A DNA stretch of 49,670 nucleotides from Clostridia bacterium (GCA_017463405.1 JAFTPJ010000021.1:1-49670); one strand, 5' to 3'; shown: positions 1 to 9,003, numbered from the stretch's first letter. The notes: a model not told the origin generated them from the sequence alone. Translations and numbers: made by a program.

Positions 1-2
1 AG

Positions 3-2087
3 CCCGAGCCCGAACCCGAGCCTGAGCCTGAACCGGAGCCTGCCGACCCCAATCTCAAGGTCTTTTACGGCGACATCAACTGGGACGACGTGGACGACCG
101 CATCATCGTGGACATCACGGGCGCGCAGCCGATCACGGTCATCGACGGTGTCAACGGCGTCTCTCGACTGTACGAGAGCAGCTTCAAGACCGACGGCAAG
201 CCCGGCGGCCTGGCGCTGGTGCAGGACTATTTTGAGAAATATGACGCCTTGATCGAGTGGTACGCCTACGAGGAGGTTCATGCCAAGGATTACCGCCGCC
301 GTATGCTGACCATCCGTTTTGATCTGTTCGCCATCGACGAGATGACGGGCGAGGTCAACCGCATCAAGCGCGGCGGACAAAGCCTTGAGACCTCCAGCCG
401 CTCCTATTATGAGGGAAATCGAAACGTCATCCTCACCCTGCAGGAGAATTTGCGCCAGTATTTGGACAAGGCGGTCATGCTGGTGGATACTATCACGGGT
501 CAGGTGCGCTACGGCGATCCCAAAGCGCCCATCACCCCGGAATATGAGTACGTTTACACCCAGTTTGTGCCTGTCGAGCCGCCGATCGACGCCGACGCGC
601 TTTTGACCAAGGTCGAACAGGCCATGGGCAGCGTGCGCGACATGACGGTCAACATGCAGATGGGTATGACCATCACAGGTCAGGGCGTGCAGCCCTCGGC
701 CATGACGCTGATGCAGACGAGAACCCGTATTGAGGCACTTGGCGAGGAGTTCCCTGCGCTGCTGTGCACCATGACGGTGGGTGAGCAGACGGTTGAGATG
801 CGCTTTGTCAACTCCACCTACTACTACGATCTGGGCGACCAGGGTCGCTTTATGATGATCCTTTTGCCGCAGCAGTTTGACGCGCTGTTTGCCGAGCAGG
901 CGGGCGGTCAAAACGGCCCGATGTACGACACCGAGCACTTTACCTCGGTGCAGCTTACCCAGAATGCCGACGGCTGCTACGTGCTCACGCTGTCCGATCC
1001 CGACGCCGAGATGACGCAGCTTTTGTACGCTACCATGATGGAGAGCATCGGCGAGATTGACGCCAAGATCGCTCTACAGACCGTTTCCTTCGTCATCACG
1101 CTGGATAAATCCAATCGCATCGCGCGGCAGGAGATGACCATTTCCGTCGATGCGGAATTCTCCGCCGAGCAATACGCCACCATCACCTCCACAACCGTAT
1201 GGGACTACACCGAGTACGGCGGTGAGCGCGTGGTCAAGGTGCCTGCGGATTACGACGATTATATGCCCTGCACCTACGGCGACTTCTACGAGAGCGAGTA
1301 CGTGGCTGATCTGCTCTTTATGGACGACGTCAACGGCGACGGCGTAGGTGAGTACCTGTATATCGTCAACGAGCCGTATCACGACCCGTCGCAGCCGGTG
1401 GTCGATATTCTGATCTACGACCCGGCGCACGCCTACTTTATCAACACGGCCGAGGTCATGCGCACCCACTTCAGCGTCGGCGGCTTCTACGTTTACTATG
1501 ATGAAAACGATGTGCCGTATCTCTTGCACTACAGCGCCCTGCGCGACACCTACAATGGCGGCGGCTTCAGCCGGTTTGAGGCGTCCTACGTGGTCTACCG
1601 CATCGAGCCGGAGAAAAACGGCATTCACACGTATATGGACATGCTGACGCGAAACAGTGTGGAGCTGTACGACACCGGCGTCATCAACTGGAAGGAGCAT
1701 TACGCGCAGATCTGCGAGTTTACCGACGAGCTCAACGCGCTGCTCAATGACAGCATCATGATCGCGGACAGCTCGACGGGCGAGCTGTGGCTGGGCGACG
1801 GCACGACCACCATGGAGGTGGATTTCTCCTGGCTGCTTGCCGATTTTCTGTATGAGCTTGAAGCGGACTTTGCGCACGACAGACGGGTGCTGCGTGTTGA
1901 CTCCTTCGCGCTGACCGTTCGCTCCGCGCCCACCACAACGGCAGAGGGCGAGCCCTCCAACGTCATCGGCTATCTTGCCCAGGGTGATACCGTGGTGCGT
2001 ATTGCCAAGAGTCCTGCGTGGAGTCTGATCCTGTATAACGGCGAGCTTGGATACGTTTCCAATAACTACGTCAGCGAAATGCACTGA
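3..2087 (+). CDS. Large exported protein with C-terminal SH3 domain (5' end outside window)
   Basis: The reading frame is open from the window edge, so the true start lies upstream. The first visible residues are an alternating Pro-Glu run of about 13 residues, a typical cell-wall or interdomain linker. About 665 further residues follow. The middle part (roughly residues 205-430 of the visible protein) has the alternating polar/hydrophobic strands of a LolA/LppX-like lipoprotein fold, and a calcium-loop-like acidic segment with DDVNGDGVGEY follows near residue 440. The last 65 residues, with LTVRSAP and a YLAQGDTV...GYVSNNYV pattern, form a bacterial SH3 domain that usually binds peptidoglycan. 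I infer an envelope protein. No family name can be given for the central part. It is followed by repeat R1 and a strong terminator. Confidence 0.7.
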   Translation, partial: PEPEPEPEPEPEPADPNLKVFYGDINWDDVDDRIIVDITGAQPITVIDGVNGVSRLYESSFKTDGKPGGLALVQDYFEKYDALIEWYAYEEVHAKDYRRRMLTIRFDLFAIDEMTGEVNRIKRGGQSLETSSRSYYEGNRNVILTLQENLRQYLDKAVMLVDTITGQVRYGDPKAPITPEYEYVYTQFVPVEPPIDADALLTKVEQAMGSVRDMTVNMQMGMTITGQGVQPSAMTLMQTRTRIEALGEEFPALLCTMTVGEQTVEMRFVNSTYYYDLGDQGRFMMILLPQQFDALFAEQAGGQNGPMYDTEHFTSVQLTQNADGCYVLTLSDPDAEMTQLLYATMMESIGEIDAKIALQTVSFVITLDKSNRIARQEMTISVDAEFSAEQYATITSTTVWDYTEYGGERVVKVPADYDDYMPCTYGDFYESEYVADLLFMDDVNGDGVGEYLYIVNEPYHDPSQPVVDILIYDPAHAYFINTAEVMRTHFSVGGFYVYYDENDVPYLLHYSALRDTYNGGGFSRFEASYVVYRIEPEKNGIHTYMDMLTRNSVELYDTGVINWKEHYAQICEFTDELNALLNDSIMIADSSTGELWLGDGTTTMEVDFSWLLADFLYELEADFAHDRRVLRVDSFALTVRSAPTTTAEGEPSNVIGYLAQGDTVVRIAKSPAWSLILYNGELGYVSNNYVSEMH

Positions 2088-2114
2088 AATAACAGCAAAG
2101 GGCACCCCGGAAGG

Positions 2115-2248
2115 GGTGCCTTCCATAACGCAGGTTTTACCTGCCGAAAAAGCAAAAGGAGTACGAGCATTTTGTTCGTACTCCTTTTCAAACGCCTTGC
2201 CCTGCAAGGGACAGTGTGTTACACCTTATAGGTGTACTACCGGGCGAT
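2115..2248 (+). repeat. Dispersed repeat R1 (partner of R2 at 18533)
   Basis: This 134-bp block is repeated imperfectly at 18533-18665 in the same orientation. Shared landmarks in order are CCTTCCATAA, CAGGTTTTACCT, a hairpin with arms GGAGTACG/CGTACTCC followed by TTTTC, a GCCTTGC...GCAAGG stem and GTGTTACACC...GGTGTACT. Both copies lie directly after the stop codon of a gene for an exported protein. The central hairpin with its T-tail would work as a terminator. A preceding GGCACCCC/GGGGTGCC hairpin (2101-2120) is present only here. Confidence 0.75.
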
Positions 2249-2299
2249 GACAAAGGGGCTTTCTTAATGAGACAGCCCCATGTCATCCTTTTCTTTTTC
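2246..2299 (+). terminator. Terminator between convergent genes
   Basis: A two-step stem, GATGACA-GGGGCT pairing with AGCCCC-TGTCATC, is followed by CTTTTCTTTTTC. It closes the rightward SH3-protein gene and reaches the stop codon of the leftward HD gene. Confidence 0.8.
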
Positions 2300-2954
2300 A
2301 TATCAATTGCTGCTCGTTGATCATCAGCTTAAACTGCAAGCCTAACTTTTCCGCCGCCTTACGGCACAGGATCATGCGGTCCAGAAAAATCTCGAAATAA
2401 TCCATCACCGAGCCGATGTGCGTGTCGACGGTCAGCTTCAGCTTGATCAGCGTGTGCGCCTCATTGATTTTGAGTTCGGAGCGGAGAACCGAGTAGTTTA
2501 CGCGGTCATGGATATCAAATGTGGAGATATCGACGTTGCGGACGCGGCTGCGGCGCACATCGGATTTGTCGGCAAGAATCAGTGCCGCTGCCACAGGACC
2601 CACGGGAACGCCCGTTCCCTCGTCGTGGTTGCCGATGGCAGTGGTGATGATTGCGATCTCCGCAGGGGGAAAGCCGAGATGATCGAGAATGCGGAACGCC
2701 ATGACGGCACCGCTCTGGCTGTGGTCGACGCGATTTACCAGATTTCCGATGTCGTGCAGATATCCCGCTATTTTTGTCAGCTCAACGGTGCGTGCATCGT
2801 AGCCGAGCGTTTCCAGAATATAGCCCGCCATCTCCGCTACATGTGTCACATGTGCAAAGCTGTGCTCGGTGTAGCCAAGCGCGCAGAGAGACTCATCCGC
2901 ATGCGTGATATAGGTGCGAATGGCTTCATTGCTTTTGATTTCTTCAAAGGTCAT
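2298..2954 (-). CDS. HD-domain phosphohydrolase
   Basis: This 218-aa protein has the metal-binding signature of HD-superfamily phosphohydrolases: H35 and H38 (HSFAHVTH), the H67-D68 doublet in GYLHDIGN, H78, H110-D111 in GNHDEG and D129 near LADKSD. The family usually cleaves phosphomonoesters or phosphodiesters of nucleotides; the substrate here cannot be told. It starts 12 bp after the phoR-like gene on the same strand and is probably its cotranscribed third gene. That would place it under phosphate control, which is an inference. No signal peptide or membrane segment is seen, so it should be cytoplasmic. Confidence 0.85.
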   Translation of the reverse strand: MTFEEIKSNEAIRTYITHADESLCALGYTEHSFAHVTHVAEMAGYILETLGYDARTVELTKIAGYLHDIGNLVNRVDHSQSGAVMAFRILDHLGFPPAEIAIITTAIGNHDEGTGVPVGPVAAALILADKSDVRRSRVRNVDISTFDIHDRVNYSVLRSELKINEAHTLIKLKLTVDTHIGSVMDYFEIFLDRMILCRKAAEKLGLQFKLMINEQQLI

Positions 2955-2966
2955 AAACGTACTCCT

Positions 2967-4328
2967 TTATTTTGGGAAAAAGACGGTCACGGTCGTTCCG
3001 ACATCGGGAATGCTGTGCAGCTTGATCTGCGCATTGTGCAGCTTTGCGGCATGCTTAACGATAGAGAGTCCGAGTCCTGTGCCTCCCATTGCCTTGGAGT
3101 GGCTCTTGTCTACGCGGTAGAAGCGTTCGAAGATGCGCTCCTGCTCCTCCTCGGGAATGCCGATTCCGGTGTCGCGCACTGAAAGCACGGCGCATTCGGG
3201 CAGATTTTTAACAGTGACCGTGACGTTTCCGCCCGCGCGGTTGTATTTAATGGCATTGTCACAAAGATTAAAAATGATGATGGAAAGGAACTGGCGGATG
3301 CCGAACATGGATGTGGGGGCACCGTTGAGCGTGAGCTTGATATCGGCTTCTCTTGCCACCTGCGAAAGGCTTTTCACCGTTTCGTTGGCGAGCGCATACA
3401 GGTCGATGCTTTCGCGTTGCGTTTCGGTCGAGCCCTCGTCAAGCCGCGAGAGCTTGATGATATCCTCGACCAGTGCGATCATGCGCCGCGCTTCGGTGTA
3501 GATCCGCTCCGAAAATTGCGGTACATCCTCCGCCTTGACCATACCGCCCGAGAGCAGCTCGGCGTAGCCCGAAATCGTATGAAGCGGCGTTTTGAGCTCA
3601 TGCGAGACGTTTGCCGTAAATTCCCGACGCATCTTTTCCGCCTTTTCTTTTTCGGTGATGTCGAAAATTAGAAGCGCGATGCCGGCAACGGTATTATCCG
3701 TCACTGTGGGGCTGGCATTGATCTGATATTCCTGCCCGCCGAGGGAGACAGTTGTCTGTCCGTGCTCTCCGCGTTGCGCACGCGAGAGCAGCTCGTTCAT
3801 TTCGGGGGAGGTGCTGATGGCGACGAGCTTTTGCCCGATGCAGTAGGAATCGATTCCGAGCAGCTTGACGGCGGAGCGGTTGATTGCAAGGATGATTCCC
3901 TGCTCGTTGAGAAGCACCAGTCCCTCCGTCATGTGGTTGGTTGCCGTTTCGAACTCGGTTTTCTTTCGTTGCAGCTCTGCACTTTGCTCGTGGAGCTTGC
4001 GCTGTTGGCTGGCGATTCGCTCCAGAAGCGGCGTCAGCTCCTCGTAAACATGGGTGTTTGATTTCGGGATGTTGAGATCCAACCGTGTCAGGGGGCGCAC
4101 GATGTGTCTGGCGAGACGGCGTGCCAGAAGGAGCGTCAGCAGGATCAGAAGCACTACGATGACCGCAATGAGCGGGAGCATTCCGCACAGGACTCGTGTC
4201 AATGCCTCGGTATTCGCCGCGGAAACACTTGAAAAGCAGGCGAACAGGATCGAAACGGTAAGGATTGCTGCACCAAGAAAGATCAGCGTTGCAACAAGGC
4301 AAATGGACCGAAAAATGCTTCGCGTCAT
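2967..4328 (-). CDS. phoR: Sensor histidine kinase, PhoR family
   Basis: This 453-aa membrane kinase has two transmembrane segments (about 8-34 and 44-68) with almost no external loop. A HAMP-like linker, a PAS domain (about 125-225), an H-box NVSHELKTPL with the phosphorylated H243, and the N-box (NLCDNAIKYN), G1 (DTGIGIP) and G2 (GGTGLGL) ATP-binding motifs follow. The missing external sensor and the PAS domain are typical of PhoR kinases that sense phosphate through the Pst/PhoU system. Its start overlaps the stop of the response regulator by 4 bp (ATGA), so translation is coupled. The phosphate role is supported by a candidate Pho box upstream of the operon; no pst genes are in the window. 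Confidence 0.9.
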   Translation of the reverse strand: MTRSIFRSICLVATLIFLGAAILTVSILFACFSSVSAANTEALTRVLCGMLPLIAVIVVLLILLTLLLARRLARHIVRPLTRLDLNIPKSNTHVYEELTPLLERIASQQRKLHEQSAELQRKKTEFETATNHMTEGLVLLNEQGIILAINRSAVKLLGIDSYCIGQKLVAISTSPEMNELLSRAQRGEHGQTTVSLGGQEYQINASPTVTDNTVAGIALLIFDITEKEKAEKMRREFTANVSHELKTPLHTISGYAELLSGGMVKAEDVPQFSERIYTEARRMIALVEDIIKLSRLDEGSTETQRESIDLYALANETVKSLSQVAREADIKLTLNGAPTSMFGIRQFLSIIIFNLCDNAIKYNRAGGNVTVTVKNLPECAVLSVRDTGIGIPEEEQERIFERFYRVDKSHSKAMGGTGLGLSIVKHAAKLHNAQIKLHSIPDVGTTVTVFFPK

Positions 4329-4999
4329 GCCTTTTCCTCCAGGCGGTATCCGACGCCGCGCACGGTTTCGATGTACGTGCCGCAGGCGCCAAGTTTTGTG
4401 CGGAGCGTACCGATATGAACGTCCACGGTGCGCGTCTCTCCCACGAAATCCGCCCCCCAGATCATGGAGAGCAGCTGGTCGCGCGTGAAGACGCGACGCG
4501 GGCTTTGCAGAAAAGTCAGCAGGAGCTCGTATTCCTTGAGCGTTAGCTGAACGCGCTCACCGGCTGCCCAAACGGTATGCTCTCCCGTATTCATTTTCAA
4601 CTCTCCGATGCGGAGCATAGTGTTGTCATTCTTTGGTGCGGCGCGTCGGAGCACTGCCTTGACACGGGAGACCATTTCCATCATGCCGAAGGGCTTGGTC
4701 AGATAGTCATCCGCACCCATATCCAGTCCGATGACCTTGTCGTACTCTGTGCTTTTCGCTGTAGCGAGGATCACGGGGATGTCTGCGGTTGCGGAGGAGG
4801 AGCGGAGCTTTTTGAGAATGGAGATGCCGTTCTCTCCGGGGAGCATGATATCCAGAAGGACTAGCTCGGGTCTGCGCAACGCCAGTGCCTTCCAAAAGGC
4901 TTGTCCGTCGGGAAGTCCCATCGTTTCATAACCCGTAGAATTGAGCGTATAGAGCATCAGCTCGCGAATGGCGGTATCGTCTTCCACACAAAAAATCAT
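4325..4999 (-). CDS. phoB: OmpR/PhoB-family response regulator
   Basis: This 224-aa protein has a receiver domain with the acidic pair E6/D7/D8, phospho-acceptor D50 in LLDIMLP, T80 and K102 (TKPF). A C-terminal winged helix (about 128-222) ends in TVDVHIGTLRTKL and the RGVGYRLE signature of the OmpR/PhoB class. It is the first gene of the operon with phoR and the HD gene. An AGGAAGT ribosome site precedes the ATG. The upstream gap carries two TGTAAA repeats spaced 11 bp and a 9-3-9 palindrome, so it is probably autoregulated. The exact stimulus is inferred, not shown. Confidence 0.92.
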   Translation of the reverse strand: MIFCVEDDTAIRELMLYTLNSTGYETMGLPDGQAFWKALALRRPELVLLDIMLPGENGISILKKLRSSSATADIPVILATAKSTEYDKVIGLDMGADDYLTKPFGMMEMVSRVKAVLRRAAPKNDNTMLRIGELKMNTGEHTVWAAGERVQLTLKEYELLLTFLQSPRRVFTRDQLLSMIWGADFVGETRTVDVHIGTLRTKLGACGTYIETVRGVGYRLEEKA

Positions 5000-5018
5000 A
5001 AATTCACTTCCTTTTTGA

Positions 5019-5039
5019 GATTACAATGCTATTGTAATC
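5019..5039. promoter_or_regulatory. Perfect 9-3-9 palindrome upstream of phoB
   Basis: GATTACAAT-gct-ATTGTAATC is a perfect inverted repeat just upstream of the phoB ribosome site. Its size and symmetry fit a dimeric repressor operator. I cannot assign the protein; it does not match the Pho box pattern. Confidence 0.55.
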
Positions 5040-5068
5040 GGATTTCGTAAAAAAATATATCGGACGAA

Positions 5069-5085
5069 TGTAAAAACAATGTAAA
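5069..5085 (-). promoter_or_regulatory. Candidate Pho box of the phoB-phoR-HD operon
   Basis: On the minus strand TTTACA occurs twice with an 11-bp period (TTTACA-ttgtt-TTTACA). That is the direct-repeat form bound by PhoP/PhoB regulators in Firmicutes. It lies about 70 bp upstream of the phoB start. Confidence 0.6.
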
Positions 5086-5125
5086 GTATCTTTATTGTAT
5101 CATATTTTCCGAAAAAAGTCAACAC

Positions 5126-5154
5126 TTGACAATTTCTTGTGAATAGGGTATAAT
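5126..5154 (+). promoter_or_regulatory. Sigma-A promoter of the GNAT gene
   Basis: Perfect TTGACA (5126-5131) and TATAAT (5149-5154) are separated by 17 bp, 32 bp upstream of the start codon. Confidence 0.85.
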
Positions 5155-5186
5155 GAAAATACAAAAAACAGAAAGGAAAACGGGAA

Positions 5187-5675
5187 ATGAAAGTTGTAAA
5201 GGCACGGTATGAGCAGCTGGACGAAATTCTGGAGATTTACGCCTCGGCGCGTCGCTTTATGCGTGAGAGTGGAAATACGGAACAGTGGAGCGGAGGATAC
5301 CCGTCCCGCGAGGTGTTGGAGCATGATGTTGCGCAGGAGCAACTGTATCTTTGCGTCGAGGACGGAGAAATCCTCGGTGTATTCTGCTATTTCGAGGGAA
5401 TCGACCCAACGTACGTACAGATATTTGACGGCACGTGGTTAAATGACCATCCGTACGGCGTGATGCATCGCGTTGCCGTGGCAAAGCGCGGCAGAGGTGT
5501 GGCAAGCTTTTGTTTTGCGCATTGCTTTGAACAATGTAAAAATATGAAAATTGACACCCATAAGGACAATCTCCCGATGCAACGGGCGCTGGAGCGCAAC
5601 GGATTTGTGCGTTGTGGAATCATTCATCTGGAAAACGGTGATCCGCGGATTGCCTATCAGCGATGCGGGACTTGA
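5187..5675 (+). CDS. GNAT-family N-acetyltransferase
   Basis: This 162-aa protein matches the GNAT fold in length and pattern. It has an N-terminal AxxEQLDEILEIY helix, core strands around residues 52-70 and 90-98 (MHRVAVAK), and the acetyl-CoA pyrophosphate loop RGRGVA (101-106). DTHKDN (123-128) and the NGF turn near residue 138 follow, both typical of the family. The substrate is unknown. An AGAAAGGAAA ribosome site and a perfect sigma-A promoter lie upstream. The following lipoprotein gene starts 38 bp downstream with its own ribosome site and may be cotranscribed. Confidence 0.88.
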   Translation: MKVVKARYEQLDEILEIYASARRFMRESGNTEQWSGGYPSREVLEHDVAQEQLYLCVEDGEILGVFCYFEGIDPTYVQIFDGTWLNDHPYGVMHRVAVAKRGRGVASFCFAHCFEQCKNMKIDTHKDNLPMQRALERNGFVRCGIIHLENGDPRIAYQRCGT

Positions 5676-5713
5676 ATGCATTGCTTATGCTCGGACGAAA
5701 AGGAGGCGGACGG

Positions 5714-6955
5714 ATGAGAAACATTTGTATAGCGTTGATCGTGGGGCTTTTGTGCGGACTTTTTACGGGCTGTGCTCCGCAGAGTGAGCCGATCCCGAAA
5801 ACGCTATCGGAAGGCATTGTACACACGATTTCCCCGATTGGAACGGACACTCCAATGGAGGCTGTGGGGTTCTCCGTGGGTGTCGGATCGGATGAGAAAA
5901 CCGAGAAAATGCTATGGTGCTTTGAAGTAGCGGAGGACGGGTATTATCGGATCAGGAACGACGCTACGGGTTACTATTTGCAGGTGCGTGACAGTGCACC
6001 CTCCTGCACAGAGCTTATACTGGACGAGGCGTGTGACGAGCGTGGATTTTGGAGAATTTTTGAGGTGGAAAACGGCGCGTCGAAAATCATCGGAAAGCTC
6101 CAGTATGAGCGTGTATCCGGAATTCCGATGTATCTGAACGTATCGGATGGCGAGGTGATGCAGGACGGGGAAGGAGCCTTGTGGGAGATCAAAGAGTTGA
6201 CACTGCACCTGAACGTTTTTTACGATCCCGCGTTTGCGAGCATGTATGAGGAAAAAGGAATTTATGCGGTTGATGCGTTGGAAAAGATTCTGTTTGAAAA
6301 TACCACGGCGGATGAGAGCTTTCGCAGTGTGACCGGCTTTTTTTCCGCGGTACTGCATATTCGTCTTGTGGTGAATATTGTGGATACACCGTATGAAAGC
6401 TATCCGTACACTGCGGGCTGTCTGTATCGGGACGATCCTGATACACCGTGCCACAATTGCTTTGATAAGGAGATTGACGGCTACGGAAAGCTGGAGTATT
6501 GCAAAAGCGGGTATCATCATAAGGATGCGGATCACATCATTCAATCGACGCCGCAATCGGATACTGCGTTCAACGTGATTTTTACGGGGCATAGCGCAAC
6601 CTGTGCGTGTGATCCGACCCGTGAGGGAGATGAGGTACACACAGATGACAAAAGCGGTATCTACGGGAGAGCGGAAGGAATCGGTGTCGGAAACCGCGTT
6701 GCGGTTTTTCTGGGATCATTCGGCGACGCGGAGGAATACGATCGGATCAAATTTACTGTTGCACATGAGGTGACGCATCTTCTGGGCGGACAGCACCACG
6801 TGATGACGGAGCATTGTATTCATGGCTTTATAGGGCTGACCGACGCACCATCGTGGGATTTTACAGAGGCTCATCTCTCCCTGCCGATGTGTGACACCTG
6901 TATTGCACGGATCGATTCCTGCAAGCTGGCGGCGTTGTATCGGCATGAACCGTAA
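5714..6955 (+). CDS. Lipoprotein with ricin-type and metzincin-like domains
   Basis: Start chosen at 5714 because AGGAGG sits 7 bp upstream; an earlier in-frame start lacks a site. The 413-aa product has a lipoprotein signal with the lipobox FTGC (Cys20). Residues about 35-165 (W-C-F-E-V, GYYRIRN, GYYLQV, LWEIK) look like a ricin-B-type beta-trefoil carbohydrate-binding module. The C-terminal part carries HEVTHLLGGQHH (351-362), the HExxHxxGxxH zinc motif of metzincin peptidases, with several Cys around it that could form disulfides. I infer a surface-anchored metallopeptidase, possibly aimed at glycoproteins. The family within the metzincins cannot be named from sequence alone. Confidence 0.75.
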   Translation: MRNICIALIVGLLCGLFTGCAPQSEPIPKTLSEGIVHTISPIGTDTPMEAVGFSVGVGSDEKTEKMLWCFEVAEDGYYRIRNDATGYYLQVRDSAPSCTELILDEACDERGFWRIFEVENGASKIIGKLQYERVSGIPMYLNVSDGEVMQDGEGALWEIKELTLHLNVFYDPAFASMYEEKGIYAVDALEKILFENTTADESFRSVTGFFSAVLHIRLVVNIVDTPYESYPYTAGCLYRDDPDTPCHNCFDKEIDGYGKLEYCKSGYHHKDADHIIQSTPQSDTAFNVIFTGHSATCACDPTREGDEVHTDDKSGIYGRAEGIGVGNRVAVFLGSFGDAEEYDRIKFTVAHEVTHLLGGQHHVMTEHCIHGFIGLTDAPSWDFTEAHLSLPMCDTCIARIDSCKLAALYRHEP

Positions 6956-7046
6956 GAACAATACTGCGGCAGAATCAGCATACCCTTTGCGCGGAGCGGC
7001 AATTCAATGCCACTCCGCGACAGTTAACGGTTCAAAAAATTGCCTA

Positions 7047-7075
7047 TTGACTTACGCCGCGCTCTGTGATATAAT
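7047..7075 (+). promoter_or_regulatory. Promoter of the surface-polymer operon
   Basis: TTGACT (7047-7052), a 17-bp spacer and TATAAT (7070-7075) lie 37 bp upstream of the first glycosyltransferase start. Confidence 0.8.
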
Positions 7076-7112
7076 ATTAAAGTGAATGATTGTGCAAAGG
7101 AGGTGCATACCG

Positions 7113-8174
7113 ATGAAGATCAGTGTCATTATGCCGGTTTACAATTGTGAAAGCTATCTGGAAGCCGCACTGCAATCGGTGCTTGCGCAATCGGTGCGCG
7201 ATCTGGAAATTATTGCCGTAGAGGATTGCTCTACGGACGCTTCAAGAGATATTTTGCTCCGCACAGCTCAAAAGGATGCACGCATCCGCCCGATCTGCAA
7301 TGAAAAAAATATCGGAGTTGCCGTGGTCCGGAATCTTGCACTGGAGCACGTGACGGGGGAATTCGTCGCCTTTTGCGATGCGGACGATATTGTTCCCGAT
7401 GGAGCGTATGAGAAGCTGCTCGGGGCGATCGGCGACCGCGATATCGCCATCGGTGCGTTTGATGATGCGCTTGACAGAGGTGACGGCGCGTTTGAGCGCG
7501 AGCCGCGTCCGATCGATGCAAAGACGAAAAAATCGATGTTCCTCTCGCTGTTCTCGGTCTGTTGCCTGTGGACAAAGCTGATTCGTACTTCTTTTATCCG
7601 TGAGAACGGCTTGCGCTTTGACGAGGATATGCAAATCGGCGAGGACGTGGTGTTTTTGGCACATGTCGCTACGAAAAATCCCTCCTATGCCGTCATCGAC
7701 GACACAGTCTACTGGCATTGCCGTTATCAGGGAGCAAGGTATTGCTCGCTGACGCATATTTATACGCTGGATGCCTACCGTCAGCATATCGAATGCCGCC
7801 GCAGACTGCTTTCGGTTTGTCGGGAGATTCCGGAATGCCGCGATTACGTGTATCTGCGCTTTTCGTGGGATGCGGAGCGTTATCTGCATCTTCTGACGGA
7901 TGAGAACGATCTGGAGGAGGCATTTGCCATCTTCCGCGATTATATGTCGGGATACGATTTCCGTGAAAAGCCGTTGTTGTTTGAGTCAATGACGGGCGTA
8001 CCGTACGAGAAATTTCTCGGGATGGACGCGGTTCACTATTTTGAGTATCAGAAGGAGGTCCTGCCGCGGGAACGGGTTGCTACCGAGTTTGCGTGCGGCA
8101 TGATTGGCTTCCGTTGGATTGTCAGATATTTCAAAGGATGGCTCAAATTCAAATTCAAGCGTAATTATCAATAA
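7113..8174 (+). CDS. GT2 family glycosyltransferase
   Basis: Start at 7113 is preceded by AAAGGAGGTG. The 353-aa cytoplasmic enzyme begins with ISVIMPVYNCESYLEAAL and has E36-D37 (VEDCSTD) and the metal-binding DAD at 89-91. This is the nucleotide-sugar-binding GT-A fold of family 2. The C-terminal half is less conserved and ends in a basic tail. It heads a four-gene operon with an ABC-2 exporter and a TagF-like polymerase, so it probably adds a sugar to an exported cell-surface polymer. Donor and acceptor are unknown. Confidence 0.88.
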   Translation: MKISVIMPVYNCESYLEAALQSVLAQSVRDLEIIAVEDCSTDASRDILLRTAQKDARIRPICNEKNIGVAVVRNLALEHVTGEFVAFCDADDIVPDGAYEKLLGAIGDRDIAIGAFDDALDRGDGAFEREPRPIDAKTKKSMFLSLFSVCCLWTKLIRTSFIRENGLRFDEDMQIGEDVVFLAHVATKNPSYAVIDDTVYWHCRYQGARYCSLTHIYTLDAYRQHIECRRRLLSVCREIPECRDYVYLRFSWDAERYLHLLTDENDLEEAFAIFRDYMSGYDFREKPLLFESMTGVPYEKFLGMDAVHYFEYQKEVLPRERVATEFACGMIGFRWIVRYFKGWLKFKFKRNYQ

Positions 8175-8200
8175 AATTATCATTACGGTTTGGAGATATC

Positions 8201-8989
8201 ATGAAAGAGATTGCAGAATCCTTCCGCCGGCACCGTTTCCTGTTTACTGAACTGGTCAAGCGGGATTTCAAAAAGAAATATAAGCGCACCTATCTCGGTA
8301 TGCTCTGGAGCGTGCTGTCGCCATTGCTGACACTGCTCGTGATGCGCATCGTTTTTACGACGTTTTTCGGAAGCTCGATCGAGCATTATACCATCTATCT
8401 GTTTTGCGGAAATATCGTCTGGGCATATTTCAGCGAGGCGACAAACGGCGGCATGTCCGCTTTGATGGACAATTCCTCGATTTTTTCAAAAATTAACGTT
8501 CCCAAGTATCTGTTTCTGTTTTCGCGCAATGTATCAGCGCTGATCAACTTTTCTATGACCTTTGTCGTCTTCCTGATCTTTTGTCTGATCGACGGTGTGA
8601 CGATTACCCCGTATTTTTTGGCATTGCTCTATCCGATCTTATGTTTGGTGATTTTCAACGTTGGCATCGGGCTGATTCTGTCGGCAATGTTCATCTTTTT
8701 CCGTGACGTGCAGTATCTGTGGAGTGTGTTCCTCACGCTTCTAATGTACCTGTCGGCAATCTTTTACAATCCCGCGCAATTCGGTGCGTTTGAACGGGTG
8801 TTCCTGTTGAACCCCGTGTATGTGTATATCAAGTATTTCCGCCACGTCGTCATCGGTGTGAACGGAGTAGCGCCAGGACTGCCGTCGGTGCAGTACCATC
8901 TGCTGGCGCTGGGGTATGCGGTGGTCGCCTTTGCGATCGGCGCGTTGATCTATAAAAAGATGAACCATAAGTTCCTCTATTATGTCTGA
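8201..8989 (+). CDS. ABC-2 type polysaccharide export permease (TagG/Wzm-like)
   Basis: This 262-aa integral membrane protein has about six hydrophobic segments. Its N-terminal cytoplasmic stretch RDFKKKYKRTYLGMLWSVLSP is the hallmark of TagG/RfbA/Wzm permeases for teichoic acids and O-antigen or capsule glycans. A GGAG site lies 8 bp before the ATG. It starts 26 bp after the GT2 gene, and its ATPase partner starts 14 bp later. Together they would move a lipid-linked polymer across the membrane. Confidence 0.93.
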   Translation: MKEIAESFRRHRFLFTELVKRDFKKKYKRTYLGMLWSVLSPLLTLLVMRIVFTTFFGSSIEHYTIYLFCGNIVWAYFSEATNGGMSALMDNSSIFSKINVPKYLFLFSRNVSALINFSMTFVVFLIFCLIDGVTITPYFLALLYPILCLVIFNVGIGLILSAMFIFFRDVQYLWSVFLTLLMYLSAIFYNPAQFGAFERVFLLNPVYVYIKYFRHVVIGVNGVAPGLPSVQYHLLALGYAVVAFAIGALIYKKMNHKFLYYV

Positions 8990-9003
8990 CGGGGGATGAA
9001 AAA

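Noticed and set aside
1074-2207. Open frame of about 377 codons opposite the SH3-protein gene
   Set aside because: It has no ribosome site or recognisable domain and runs through repeat R1; shadow of the plus-strand gene.
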